DNA of 41,222 nucleotides from Russula earlei (taxonomy: Eukaryota > Basidiomycota > Agaricomycetes > Russulales > Russulaceae): the NCBI GenBank assembly GCA_025769875.1, contig JAGFNK010000460.1:1-41222 (forward strand). The letters run 5' to 3'. The notes beneath the pieces were generated by a model. The model saw only the letters and a list, made by a program, of their open reading frames with translations. It was not told the origin of the DNA and searched no databases. Shown here piece after piece: positions 9,878-18,748 of this stretch. A program made the translations under genes and the position numbers. The stretch's first letter is position 1. Every line of letters begins with the position of its first letter.

Positions 9878-10882
9878 TTGATGAATAAGCCACACGACTC
9901 TTTACGCACTGTCTCGTCCATTGCCTCGTCTGTTGCCACAGTAGCCTCAGTTGTGCCAGCCGCCGACTTCGCATCAGTCTCCGTCTTAGCCTCACCCATA
10001 CTTGTCAGTTCAGCCCAGTCCGTCATAGCACCAGCATCGCCAGCCACCACCGTCTCCACCCTGCCCTCAGCCTCAGCCTTCTCAGTCTCAGCTGCCACCA
10101 CCACACCCCTAGTTTTGCCAGCCGTCTCCATCACCCCAGCTTCAGATCAGTCAACCACCACCACCGCGCTCTTAGCCTTGCCAGCCACCTTAGTCTTGTC
10201 AGCCGCCGCCGTAGCCTCAGCCTCAGCCACCAACGTCTTAGCGCCACATGCCGCCGCCTCCACCACCATCTCACAAGCCACCGCCGCCATGCCCTTGTCA
10301 GCCACAGCCGCCGTCGCCCCTGTGTTGCCCTCAGTTGTCGCCTCCGCCCCGTCTGCCTCCACCGTCGCACCAGCTCAGTCCGCCGCCACCTTCTCAGTCT
10401 CAGCCTCAGTCTTCTCAGTCACAGCCGCCGCTTTAGTAGTTTCGCGTGACACCAGCACTGCCGCACCGTTGCAACCCCTCGCCACCAGCACCACCCCAGA
10501 AGACCAAGAAGGCCTTGGCCACGAACTTAGCCATGACATGCCACAACAGGAGCAGAAGCTGCCGCAGGAGAAGCAGTTGCCAACGCCAACAGCACACCGC
10601 ACACCGCCTCCCACATCACCTCCCCATCCGTTTGCCCCCTCTCGCCCATGTCTGCTGCCGACACCTGCAGTGGAGACGACCCCGCCACTGCCACTGCAAG
10701 ACGACAGATCCCACCCCCACACAAGCCACCCCATGCATCCTCTTTCTCGAGTCCTCGCCACCTACGTCTCTATCTATGAACTCATGCTCACCGCCTACAC
10801 CTTCGCTCGTCATCCACGCCTGCTGCCACCACCTGCAATGGAGACAACTCCTGTATATAAAAACACCCTAGCTACTCTGTAG
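9878..10882 (+). CDS. Ala/Ser/Val/Thr/Pro-rich low-complexity ORF overlapping repeat copy B
   Basis: An ATG-started, uninterrupted frame of 334 codons. Residues 1-200 are almost only A, S, V, T, P and L in loose repeats (S-A-S-A-F-S-V-S-A-A type). The rest is Pro/His/Thr-rich. The DNA is built from TCAGCC-like units, and the minus strand is also open in stretches, giving Glu/Ala/Thr/Lys-rich frames. The length may therefore reflect stop-poor composition rather than selection. The part after about 10400 is the repeat also found at 6575, where the frame is closed upstream by LTR B. No signal peptide or domain is seen. Function unknown, and possibly not a gene. Confidence 0.2.
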   Translation: MMNKPHDSLRTVSSIASSVATVASVVPAADFASVSVLASPILVSSAQSVIAPASPATTVSTLPSASAFSVSAATTTPLVLPAVSITPASDQSTTTTALLALPATLVLSAAAVASASATNVLAPHAAASTTISQATAAMPLSATAAVAPVLPSVVASAPSASTVAPAQSAATFSVSASVFSVTAAALVVSRDTSTAAPLQPLATSTTPEDQEGLGHELSHDMPQQEQKLPQEKQLPTPTAHRTPPPTSPPHPFAPSRPCLLPTPAVETTPPLPLQDDRSHPHTSHPMHPLSRVLATYVSIYELMLTAYTFARHPRLLPPPAMETTPVYKNTLATL

Positions 10883-11361
10883 TAGAAAGAGTTCAGAATA
10901 GGACCCCTCTTTGCAACCCACTCCTCTCTGTCTGTGAAAAACAAGAAGGATGGTCAGAATCAAGAGGCGAGAGGGGTGATGAGTGGCTGGCTGCGACTCC
11001 AATCGCACTGGAAATAATGTTGCACACCACAACACTTTAGTCAAAAACACTATGGGGCTGCCTCAAGACAGCCCATGGGTACAACATGAGGGAAAAATAA
11101 TAGATATAGACCATGATTTTGAGTTGTAATTCATCTAATACACATGTGGAGGTGGCTTGAGACCAGCTCCACCAATTCTCACTCAAATCTCATGAAAACA
11201 ATGGGGCTGCCTAGCCCTCATTCAGGCGATTCAGGGACAATAGATTTCATATGAATTGAAGCTGTTTTGAGGGAGATATTCATCCCGCATGTTTGAGGGG
11301 GTTTCTGCGCCGATTTGGGTGGAATTCAAGCTCCGCCAAGTGTGCTGAAAACGGCAATAAA
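10401..11361 (+). repeat. Dispersed repeat, copy B
   Basis: Matches copy A (6575-7025 joined to 7587-8104), with the same TATA-like site and the same left flank and left arm of the foldback. It stops at the foldback centre (GAAAACGGCAATAA), where it meets the 3' flank of the minus-strand ORF at 11421-12344. The missing right arm shows either that copy B broke at the palindrome tip or that the palindrome in copy A arose later. Confidence 0.65.
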
Positions 11362-11375
11362 ACAAGAAAAGGATC

Positions 11376-11400
11376 TTTATTCGATCTTTATTGAAGTGTT
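11376..11400 (-). terminator. Double poly(A) signal for the minus-strand ORF at 11421-12344
   Basis: The minus strand reads CAATAAAGATCGAATAAAG, i.e. two AATAAA hexamers about 20-45 bases past the stop codon of the upstream minus-strand ORF. This supports that ORF being, or having been, transcribed. Confidence 0.5.
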
Positions 11401-11420
11401 ACAAGGGTGGTTCTTACTTT

Positions 11421-12344
11421 TTAAGAACCGTGCGCAAGATCTATGGTCTCGAGATGGTACCTCTCAATTATTTCGAGAGGGTTAGGAGGAATACGAGGTG
11501 TAAAGCAAAAGCAAAGTAACTGCGGGTTGAAATGGATGGTGTCGATGGTATAAGTCGAGTAGTGACGCAAGGAGACACGGTTACTGTTCTCTTCAAAGTG
11601 TAAGTAACCATACGCGAAAGCTAGGCGTCCGTCCAGGAAATTGTGTACAATAGATAGGCAAAAGGACCCTTTGTAAGCAGGACGGTAAATGGCAGGTAAG
11701 GTAAGGAGCTTCCTAAACAACGACATATTAAAAATGTAAGCAATACGTCTGAGGGGGAAGTCAGCGTCCGGGGCGTATATCCTGACGTTGGAACAGATGC
11801 CGAAGGGGGTTAGGTTGTACTCGGTGGCAAGGGCAGCATTGGAGGGTTCCACAGCAAAAGTGTGGATGATGCATGCACGAAAAGCGGTTGTGTAGGTGTC
11901 TGTGAAGGCACGACGACTCAACTGGTCTGAGGTAGGGATGCGTCCCAGATAATCTTGATGGTTCAAGTTGTGGAGGGGACGCCACTGCTCACGGGAACGA
12001 TTAGTGGTGGGAAGGACAAAGTATTGATGAGGGTGGAACCGGAATGCTGTGCAAGGGGGGCGATCAAGGAAGCCTTCAGGCAAGGGAGGGTGGTCCGCTT
12101 GCTGTTGCTCATTCTGTGCTGGAGGGGGAGTGCCAATAGGGACAAAGTCGCCTGGGATAGGCTGGGGAATGCTGGGAGACGATGGTGGGGCTGTTGGGGA
12201 GTACAAGAGGCTGAGGGGCGAGGATGTGTCGACCGGGTCGATGTCTTCAGTGAGGATGCGAAGGGCAGTGCGTGGGGTAGGTTGCTGAGGAGAAGGGAGG
12301 TGCAAGGAGGTGTTAACCAAAGTGGGGGAGTTAGGAGTGGACAC
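11421..12344 (-). CDS. Unknown protein, proline-rich N-terminus and globular C-terminus (element X gag-like?)
   Basis: About 307 codons open on the minus strand. Residues 1 to about 95 are Ser/Thr/Pro-rich (disordered). From about residue 95 the composition is globular, with aromatic and Arg residues (FRFHPHQYFVLPTTNRSREQW, then FNMSLFRKLLTLPAIYRPAY). The first codon here is GTG. The frame is closed by a TGA about 20 codons further up and I find no in-frame ATG, so the true start is lost or lies upstream. It sits about 290 bases inside the family X LTR (12631-13219) on the strand of the LTR's promoter, which is where gag would be. I see no zinc knuckle, and no pol follows because copy B of the repeat interrupts. 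The stop codon lies inside an 8-bp hairpin (11409-11429). Gag-like is an inference from position only. Confidence 0.4.
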   Translation of the reverse strand: MSTPNSPTLVNTSLHLPSPQQPTPRTALRILTEDIDPVDTSSPLSLLYSPTAPPSSPSIPQPIPGDFVPIGTPPPAQNEQQQADHPPLPEGFLDRPPCTAFRFHPHQYFVLPTTNRSREQWRPLHNLNHQDYLGRIPTSDQLSRRAFTDTYTTAFRACIIHTFAVEPSNAALATEYNLTPFGICSNVRIYAPDADFPLRRIAYIFNMSLFRKLLTLPAIYRPAYKGSFCLSIVHNFLDGRLAFAYGYLHFEENSNRVSLRHYSTYTIDTIHFNPQLLCFCFTPRIPPNPLEIIERYHLETIDLAHGS

Positions 12345-12630
12345 TTGAGTGTTGGCTGGTAAATACAGGGATGATGAGAGACTGTCCAGATGTCAAGACA
12401 CGTACTGCTGATCACTAAGGACTCAGGAGCAGGTGGGCGAGGGTCGGAACAGATGATACGCGGCAAAGGCAGCGTTGAACAACAGGACGAGCCAAACAAC
12501 GAGGGGTACCAGATGGGGACTGGTAGGTGTTGCAAGAGACAAAGGCAAAGGCTGGAGGCCAGTGTAGCGAGGGGACTTTAAACAAGGCGGTCGTTGAAGA
12601 GTATATTGGAAGCAAGGGGAATCTTTAGGC
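12345..12630 (-). other. Leader between LTR X copy 2 and the minus-strand ORF
   Basis: By analogy with gypsy-1 this would be the untranslated leader of element X on the minus strand. The first bases after the LTR read GCCTAAAGATTCC and I cannot match them to a tRNA primer-binding site. A short frame here encodes one hydrophobic stretch (HLVPLVVWLVLLFNAAFAAY), but it has no ATG and I do not call it a gene. Confidence 0.35.
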
Positions 12631-13219
12631 TGAGCGGTCACGGGGGAGTACCCAGGAAGATGAGAGTATCACAAATGGACAGTCTGACGACTGCCATGCT
12701 TCATTGGGGCTTATATACAGTGTACAGGGTCGATTACAAAGAACTGGGACTATTCTAGACTCTTTGGTACCACCCAATAGGACTACAGAGGCATAAACTT
12801 GCTTGTGTCAAGTTTCAGGCTTACTGAGCGCATTACTGATCATTGTGGAGCGATGACATCATTATGATGTCACTGTGGAGCGCTTAGTGAGTCTATGAGG
12901 TCACTGTGGAGTCGCTCAGTCAGCCATGATGTCATTGGAGCCTTGATCACGTCAGATGATTTATGCAACAGTTTCTAAGAGTTTGTGCCACTGTTTTGGG
13001 TCCATGGTGGCTGGGTGGCCATGTGGCTGCCACGCGATGATTACCCGATTAGGAAACGGGTGCCTGGTCGTGTTATAGTGCCTTTGCAATAGTGATATCT
13101 TGTACCGCAGGAGGGATAGCCCAGAAAATGGAAGGGAGTTGGCAATGCAAAGTGAGAGAGGTCTTCTCTTGAGTGAAATAGGACAATTTACAGCCAGGAC
13201 CTGGCCTTGGTTCGCAACA
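12631..13219 (-). mobile_element. LTR of family X, copy 2 (complete)
   Basis: 589 bp, minus orientation TGTTGCGAACC..GACCGCTCA with TG..CA ends. TATATAAG on the minus strand at 12710-12717. Nearly identical to 1-583. The right edge cuts the copia frame at 13219/13220, so it inserted into the copia element. The left edge borders a leader-like region and an ORF, so it is best read as a 5' LTR. Flanks TAGGC (left) and CCAAC (right) do not match, so it is not a clean solo LTR. Confidence 0.85.
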
Positions 13220-14550
13220 CCAACTTTTCAATCAGTGAGGGGCACTCACATGTGATGGGTACCTACAAAGGAATCTATATGTGATGGATATGAAAACAGC
13301 TGTCCTAGAAACAGCATACATGATGCACATCAATGACTTCCCGGCTGAAGGCGAGGACACGCGAGCCACAGACGAGCGTGCCCTCATCGCTCACAGCATG
13401 GCCTCTAAGGCCGACGTCGAGACCTGGCACTGCCACCTAGGCCACCTAAACATCGACACTGTGCTATGCATGGCCAGAAAGGGCATAGTCAAGGGCATGG
13501 AAATAACTGGCACTGCATCATCTACCCCCTGCGAACCCGGCCTCAAAGGCAAGCAAACACGCCACAAAATCCAGAGGTCAACCAACACATATGCCATCAC
13601 AGTACTCGGCTGCATGTTCTCCGATGTCTGTGGCAAATTATCCACTTGCTCACACCAAGGCTTCAAGTACTTCATCACTTTCATTGATGATCACTCTCAA
13701 AAGGTGTCTGTTGAGGGATTGTGCCACAAGAGCGACATCGTGCATCACCTGAAAGGCATTCATCGCCCACACCAAACTTGAAACCGGCCAGCATGTGAAG
13801 GTCCTCCACAGTGATGGAGGGGGTGAATACATGGGCAATGAGATCACCAAGTACCTTGAGGGCGAAGGTATCAAACAGGAGCTCACAACACCCCACACCC
13901 CACAGCATAATGGTGTGGCCAAGCACATGAATCAGATGCTCCTTGACAAGGTCCATGCAATGCTGACTGATGCTGACTTACCAGAATCATTCTGGTATGC
14001 TGCCCTTGAGTACGCGGTCCTCCTGCACAACATCACACCCACGCGCACCCTCGACAACTCCACCCCTGAGGAGGCCTGGAGCGGGAACAAACCCAACGTC
14101 TCCCACCTTTGCGTTTTCAGTTCCTGCGCGTTCGTCCACATACCAGATAAGAACCGCACCAAATTGGCTGCAAAGTCCTTAGTGTGCACTTTCCTTGGAT
14201 ATGCGCAAACTCACAAGGCTTACTGCCTAATGCACCGTCCCACTCGCCGCTTTCTGGAGTCCTGCAACGTCATTTTTGATGAAGGGGGCCCACCTCAGTC
14301 TCAGTCTTTTGAACATGTCATAATCCAACATGACGACACTGGGACGACAACTGTGCCTATTGACACACCACCTCCTAAACTACCCCTGTCCAAACCTCAA
14401 TCAGAAAGTGAGAGCAAAATAGAAATAGAAAATACACTCACCGCACCATCTGCCCTGCCTGAACCGGCCAACATCCGGCCTAAACGCACAGTCTGCGCGC
14501 CAGTCCGCGACGACAATCCTTGCTACACAGTTACCTCATACAGCTCATGA
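13220..14550 (+). pseudogene. Ty1/copia pol, GAG-pre-integrase and integrase part, 5'-truncated
   Basis: The frame enters at 13220 directly from LTR X (..RNLYVMDMK, the usual lead into the GAG-pre-integrase domain). It then shows the zinc-binding WHCHLGHLN histidines and CEPGLKGKQTR, where the family has C-x2-C, so the second Cys is Gly. The integrase first Asp region is FSDVCGKLSTCS, and the second Asp is in LHSDGGGEYMGNE. The third catalytic residue is changed: NGVAKHMNQ replaces the family's NGVAER-like motif, so Glu became Lys. A 1-base frameshift near 13755 separates 13281-13781 from the frame of 13795-14550. Gag, protease and the 5' LTR are missing and probably lie left of the window, beyond element X. 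Clearly inactive. Confidence 0.9.
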
Positions 14551-16140
14551 AAACGCAACATCGAATGTGTTATCATGGCCCAAACCACCATAACCGATGA
14601 CCCACACACTTACGTGCAAGCCATGGCCCGACCTGACACAGCTGAGTGGGAAGTTGCATGCGAGGAAGAGCGCCGCTCATTCAAGCGCATGGGCATGTAC
14701 AAGGTCGCCCTGCATCCCAAAGACCACAAGGTCATCGGGAGCAAATGGGTCTTTCACATCAAGCAAGGACCTGATGGCTCCATACAAAAATACAAAGCCC
14801 GTGTCATCACACAGGGCTTCATGCAAATTGAGGGCATCAATTACGACGAGACCTTCGCGCCCGTCGCTAAGTTCACCTCCTTCCATGTGATACTGGCCCT
14901 TGCCACCAAACGAAATCTAGAGGTCCACCAAATGGACGTAAAGTCAGCATACCTCAATGGGGAACTCAAAGAGGAGATCTTCATGGAACCTCCCCCCAGT
15001 TTTGACATTCCCCAAGGCATGGTATTGCATCTAATCAAAGCCCTCTATGGCACAAAGCAGGGTGGACGCGTTTGGTATGAGGATATCCGTGGCAAGCTCA
15101 GTACCAGGGGTTACCAATGCACCAACGCCAACCATGCCATTTTCACCCAAACACATGATGGAGATGTCTCCATCATCACGTTATATGTTGATGATATCAC
15201 TATGGTATCAAATTCTATTGAAACTATCAACCGAGACAAATCAGCCTTGAAACAACACTATGAGATGACTGATTTAGGTGAAATATCCTGGATCCTCAGC
15301 ATGCACATCACTCAGGATCCCAATGCAGGCTGGATTGCCCTCTCCCAAGAAAAATACATAATTGAAACCCTGGAGAGACATGGGAAATCTAACGCACGCC
15401 CGATCAGCACACTGACCCTCACAAATGAGCATCTCACTAAACTCACCTCCCCCAAAATCAACATAAAGTCATATCAGAGTGCCATCGGCGCACTGATGTA
15501 CCCGATGCTCGGCACATGCCCTGACCTCACATACATGGTTGCAGCCCTCAGGCGACATGCCGCGAACCCAGGTCCCGAGCACCAACACGCCCTCGATCAC
15601 ACATTCCAATACCTCCAAGGTACCAGTGGCAGCCAACTTGTCTTCCAATGCGGAGCCCCTGGTGGTACTATACTGCATGGTTTTGCAGATGCAGACTGGG
15701 CAAGCGACGTTAATGATTGCAAGTCCACATCCGGCTTCATGTTCATGCTTGGAGGGGGCGCGATCAGCTGGAGCTCCAAGAAGCAGACCTCTGTGGCTCT
15801 CTCAAGCACTGAGGCTGAATACATTGCCGCTGCCCATGCCACAAAGGAGCTAATCTGGCTCAGACGTCTGTTAAGTGAGCTAGGAATAGACACCCACCCC
15901 CCAACCATTCTTCATGTGGACAACCAATCTGCAATTGTCATCACACGCAACCCTGAATTCCATGACTGGACCAAACACATTGAAGTCCAGCACCACTTCT
16001 TGTGACACAAAGTCAAGAGCAAAGAGATCTGCCTTCAGTACATTCCTACTGAGGACCAGGTTGCTGACATTTTGACCAAAGGCCTCGCATGTGAGAAGCA
16101 TGATAAGTTTTCAGATGAGATGGGATTGCACCGTCCAGGC
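14551..16140 (+). pseudogene. Ty1/copia pol, reverse transcriptase and RNase H part
   Basis: In frame with the integrase part; the only break is a TGA at 14548-14550 (..YSS*KRNIE). The 476-codon stretch 14575-16005 is a full RVT_2 domain: GSKWVFHIKQGPDGSIQKYKAR, the NGELKEEIFMEPP region, and the active site YVDDITMVSNS. RNase H of copia type follows (FADADWASD, SWSSKKQTSVALSSTEAEY, DNQSAI). A TGA at 16003-16005 (..HHFL*HKVKSK), again where Arg is expected, cuts off the last 45 codons, which include EDQVADILTKGL, the standard copia pol end. Nothing in the catalytic residues is lost here; only the stops kill it. Confidence 0.92.
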
Positions 16141-16150
16141 TGAGGGGGCG
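16138..16150 (+). other. Copia polypurine tract
   Basis: GGCTGAGGGGGCG directly before TGTTGGAGTG, the standard order of purine tract and 3' LTR start in copia elements. Confidence 0.7.
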
Positions 16151-16408
16151 TGTTGGAGTGCAGCCTCAGCATCACGGTTTGGTCATACACTCACGTGGCA
16201 CGTGACAAACACATGGACATGTATATAGTTTGTTTTTCGTCTTTTTCCTGTCCCTCAGTCTTCTCCAATAAGACTGATGTTAGTCACACTCTCGTTACCT
16301 ACGTACACAACTAATTACACTTTTTGTAGCATTTGTTATAGGTCAGGATACCCATTTAGTGTAGTCTTCTACAATAAGACTGAGCATTCGTTATAGATAC
16401 CTCCCTAC
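16151..16408 (+). mobile_element. Copia 3' LTR (right end uncertain)
   Basis: Starts TGTTGGAGTGCAGCC after the purine tract. It contains TGTATATAG (TATA-like) and a 20-base unit GTCTTCTCCAATAAGACTGA at about 16258, repeated with one change at about 16365. Each unit can fold (CAGTCTT..AAGACTG) and includes AATAAG. The end is between about 16308 and 16408. The 5' LTR is not in the window, so I cannot fix it. Confidence 0.6.
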
Positions 16409-16411
16409 ATA

Positions 16412-17385
16412 CTATCACCTATGGGGAACTCGCCATTCCACTACCATCTCGCCGATTTCATTTTTTCCTGTATCTGCTCAAACAACCCCATTTAAAACTT
16501 TGTAGTTATACTATTGAGTGCCATTAATGTCATTCTAGCAAAGAAAAATGGAGGTCCATTGAGTGGTTTTCGAGTAGTATTTTGGCTGGGGGTCACGCCT
16601 GCATCACGCCTTCTGTCATGGCGGAGTGCGGAGTTTGATTCCAGCTGGGTGATCACCGTACGCTGACTGAGGAGTCTGGTCACCACTGCTGTTTTATCCT
16701 CTTAATGCCATGTTACAGGTGGTCCAATTGGCCAGCACAAGACCATACGTATGAGCAGCGGCTACAGGCAGCTATAACAATGATATATATTGATCTTTTA
16801 CTTTTACTTGTGCAGCACTGGCCCATGATGTGAGCACCGCGTTCCATACATAGCAAGTCCTGGATTTCACTCAATAATGCTACTCCATTACAATTGTTTT
16901 CCCTAGTCCCCAATAAATACAGTCATCCCGGGTGGACTTTAATTTGGCATGTGTTACATGTCCGTTACTTTCGTGACATTTGTGACTGGCGAGATGGTAG
17001 TGGAATGGCGAGTTCCCCATAGGTGATAGTATGGTCTTGTGCTGGCCAGCTGGACCACCTGTAACATGGCATTGAGAGAGTACCCAGATCCTCGGAGGCC
17101 TCCAAGTCAGCGTACTGTCAGTGATGTGATCACCCAGCTGGAATCAAACTCCACCCTCTGCCATGACAGTGGTGTGATGCAGGTGTGATGCAGGCATGAC
17201 CCCCAGGCCAAAACATTACTCAAGAACCACTCAATTTTCTTTGCTAGAATGACATTAATGGTACTCAATAGTATAACTACAAAGTTTTGAATAGAGTTGT
17301 TTGAGCAGATACAGGGAAAAATGAAATCACTGAGATGGTAGTGAACTGCCGAGTTCCCAGTGGCATACAGTACTGTATCAATTAA
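16412..17385. repeat. Inverted-repeat element, arms about 340 bp
   Basis: 16412-16750 is inverted at about 17030-17385 with many small changes. Both arms keep AACTTTGTAGTTATACTATT, GCTGGGTGATCAC and GCCATGTTACAGGTGGTCC. A third copy of the end module (GGGGAACTCGCCATTCC on one strand) sits at 16985-17036, so the right arm is bordered by it on both sides. Each arm holds AGTTTGATTCCAGCTGGG, similar to a tRNA B box. No transposase is seen. Either a MITE-like foldback or two SINE-like copies in inverted order. Confidence 0.6.
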
Positions 17386-17430
17386 ATCAATTCGTCAGTC
17401 ACAGGTCACAGGCCTACCTGATTTGACGAA

Positions 17431-17934
17431 ATGTCACAAATGTCACAGGTCCCAGAGCTAAGTGACGAAACCATAATTTGGTCTCAAATGTCACAGGTCC
17501 CAAAGCCAAGTGATGAAACCATATGTAAATTTTATGAAGTAACTCCATGTTTCCTTAATATTTATCGTCATTCCACGTCCAATCCATCAGCATCATCATG
17601 GCAAAGATGCCAAGCAGTCCTCTATCCCAATATGCTCTTACTATCCTGGATTGCTCAAGGTGGTGGGCATGGTAATGTAACATTGGATCTGCTCAATTGC
17701 ACTGAAGTCCGCTCAGTTGCTTCCCCAACACACCCAAGTGCACAAGATGATGTGGGCACAACTGCTGCAAAGGCACAGACCGCAAACACCCAGGCAGAGA
17801 GCTTTGGGGAGTTGGGTTTGATGGAGATGTTGTGTCCTATTCAGTTATTTTACAGCAATGGTGTGGAATGGTTGGGTGCAGAGTCGGCTAGAGAGCATGT
17901 GCACTGGGTCAGCACCATTTGGTATATCTCATGA
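17431..17934 (+). CDS. Hypothetical protein, N-terminal direct repeat
   Basis: 167 codons from ATG. The first 30 codons come from two copies of a 39-bp direct repeat (17437-17475 and 17485-17523), giving SQMSQVP.LSDETI twice. The remainder has no motif I know. Its neighbours are a foldback element and the gypsy-2 LTR, and it has no partner gene. It could be chance or a remnant of an unknown element. Confidence 0.2.
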   Translation: MSQMSQVPELSDETIIWSQMSQVPKPSDETICKFYEVTPCFLNIYRHSTSNPSASSWQRCQAVLYPNMLLLSWIAQGGGHGNVTLDLLNCTEVRSVASPTHPSAQDDVGTTAAKAQTANTQAESFGELGLMEMLCPIQLFYSNGVEWLGAESAREHVHWVSTIWYIS

Positions 17935-18085
17935 TCTTCTTTGTTACTTCCCCAAGCTCATGACATTTTAAGGGGGTTCTTGACCACTCAGTCTCAGTGC
18001 CCGATTGATCAGAAACACAGTCTCCTATGGGCTCTATGCATACAATCCAGTCAATGGTGAGCATGAGCACCCACTCCATCTCTGG
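17935..18085. other. Short spacer before gypsy-2 LTR
   Basis: About 150 bases, no gene or repeat recognised. This is the left flank of the gypsy-2 3' LTR. Confidence 0.4.
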
Positions 18086-18721
18086 TGTTACGGCATCACG
18101 ACCGTAAGAGCGTTAGCTCAAGGTTCAGTGGGGCCAAGTCCCTGTGGCTTGGTTCAAGGGTTTCAGTGGGGCCAGCTCAAGGAGACCGGATCAAAGGTTT
18201 AGCGTCTCAAGGCTGAGTCAGATAATGACTCAGTCCGCAGACAGAGTTGATCTTCTGGTTTCACAGAAGAGGAGGGCAATGAGAGAGAGGCAGAGGAGGA
18301 AGAGGAACACAAGGGTTCCTTGAGGTGTGCTTATGTCAAGCAGAGTGTAGGCCAGCACAAGCAGAGTTGTGATTTGAGAGATGGTACAGGGTAAAGGGAT
18401 GCGACAGGAAATGGGACAAAGCTAAGCTTGGGGCATTCCCCAGCTTCTACAGGCGCTTAAATACTGTATGTAGTGAGGCTGTACAGTACCATAAGCGGAA
18501 CAATAGATAAAGGTAGACCAATAGCAAAAGTAACTTGACAATAGGTGAAACACAATAAGTGAAACACAATAGGTGAAACACAACAAGTGAAATGTAATAG
18601 ATGAAACAACAAGGGATCACCATCAAGGGGCAAAATGGTAACCAAGGGGACAAGGGTGACAAGAAGGATAATAATGAGAGGGATTATGGACGAACCGACA
18701 AGGGGGTAAATTACAACATCA
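18086..18721 (-). mobile_element. Gypsy-2 3' LTR
   Basis: 636 bp. Minus orientation starts TGATGTTGTAATTTACC and ends GATGCCGTAACA (TG..CA). It directly follows a minus-strand purine tract GTGAAGGGGGCA at 18722-18733. A minus-strand TATTTAAGCGCC promoter-like site lies near 18455-18462. It contains a 5 x 14-bp tandem repeat. No second copy is in the window, so the outer end rests on the terminal TG/CA and on the ending CGTAACA, which resembles the other LTR families here. Confidence 0.65.
18542..18611. repeat. Tandem repeat, five 14-bp units
   Basis: Units TAGGTGAAACACAA, TAAGTGAAACACAA, TAGGTGAAACACAA, CAAGTGAAATGTAA and TAGATGAAACAACA in a row. The last two are more diverged. It lies in the U3-like part of the gypsy-2 LTR upstream of nothing coding. 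Confidence 0.85.
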
Positions 18722-18748
18722 TGCCCCCTTCACGCTTAGTTCTCCAAA

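Noticed and set aside
1..13219. A single 13-kb LTR element bounded by both family X LTRs
   Set aside because: LINE and copia are each cut exactly at an LTR edge, and no X pol is present between. Kept only as an alternative.
16600..16660. A tRNA gene at the B-box-like sequence
   Set aside because: No cloverleaf can be drawn and the A box is weak; at most tRNA-derived.
18542..18611. Short repeat array as CRISPR
   Set aside because: 14-bp head-to-tail units without spacers, in a eukaryotic LTR.
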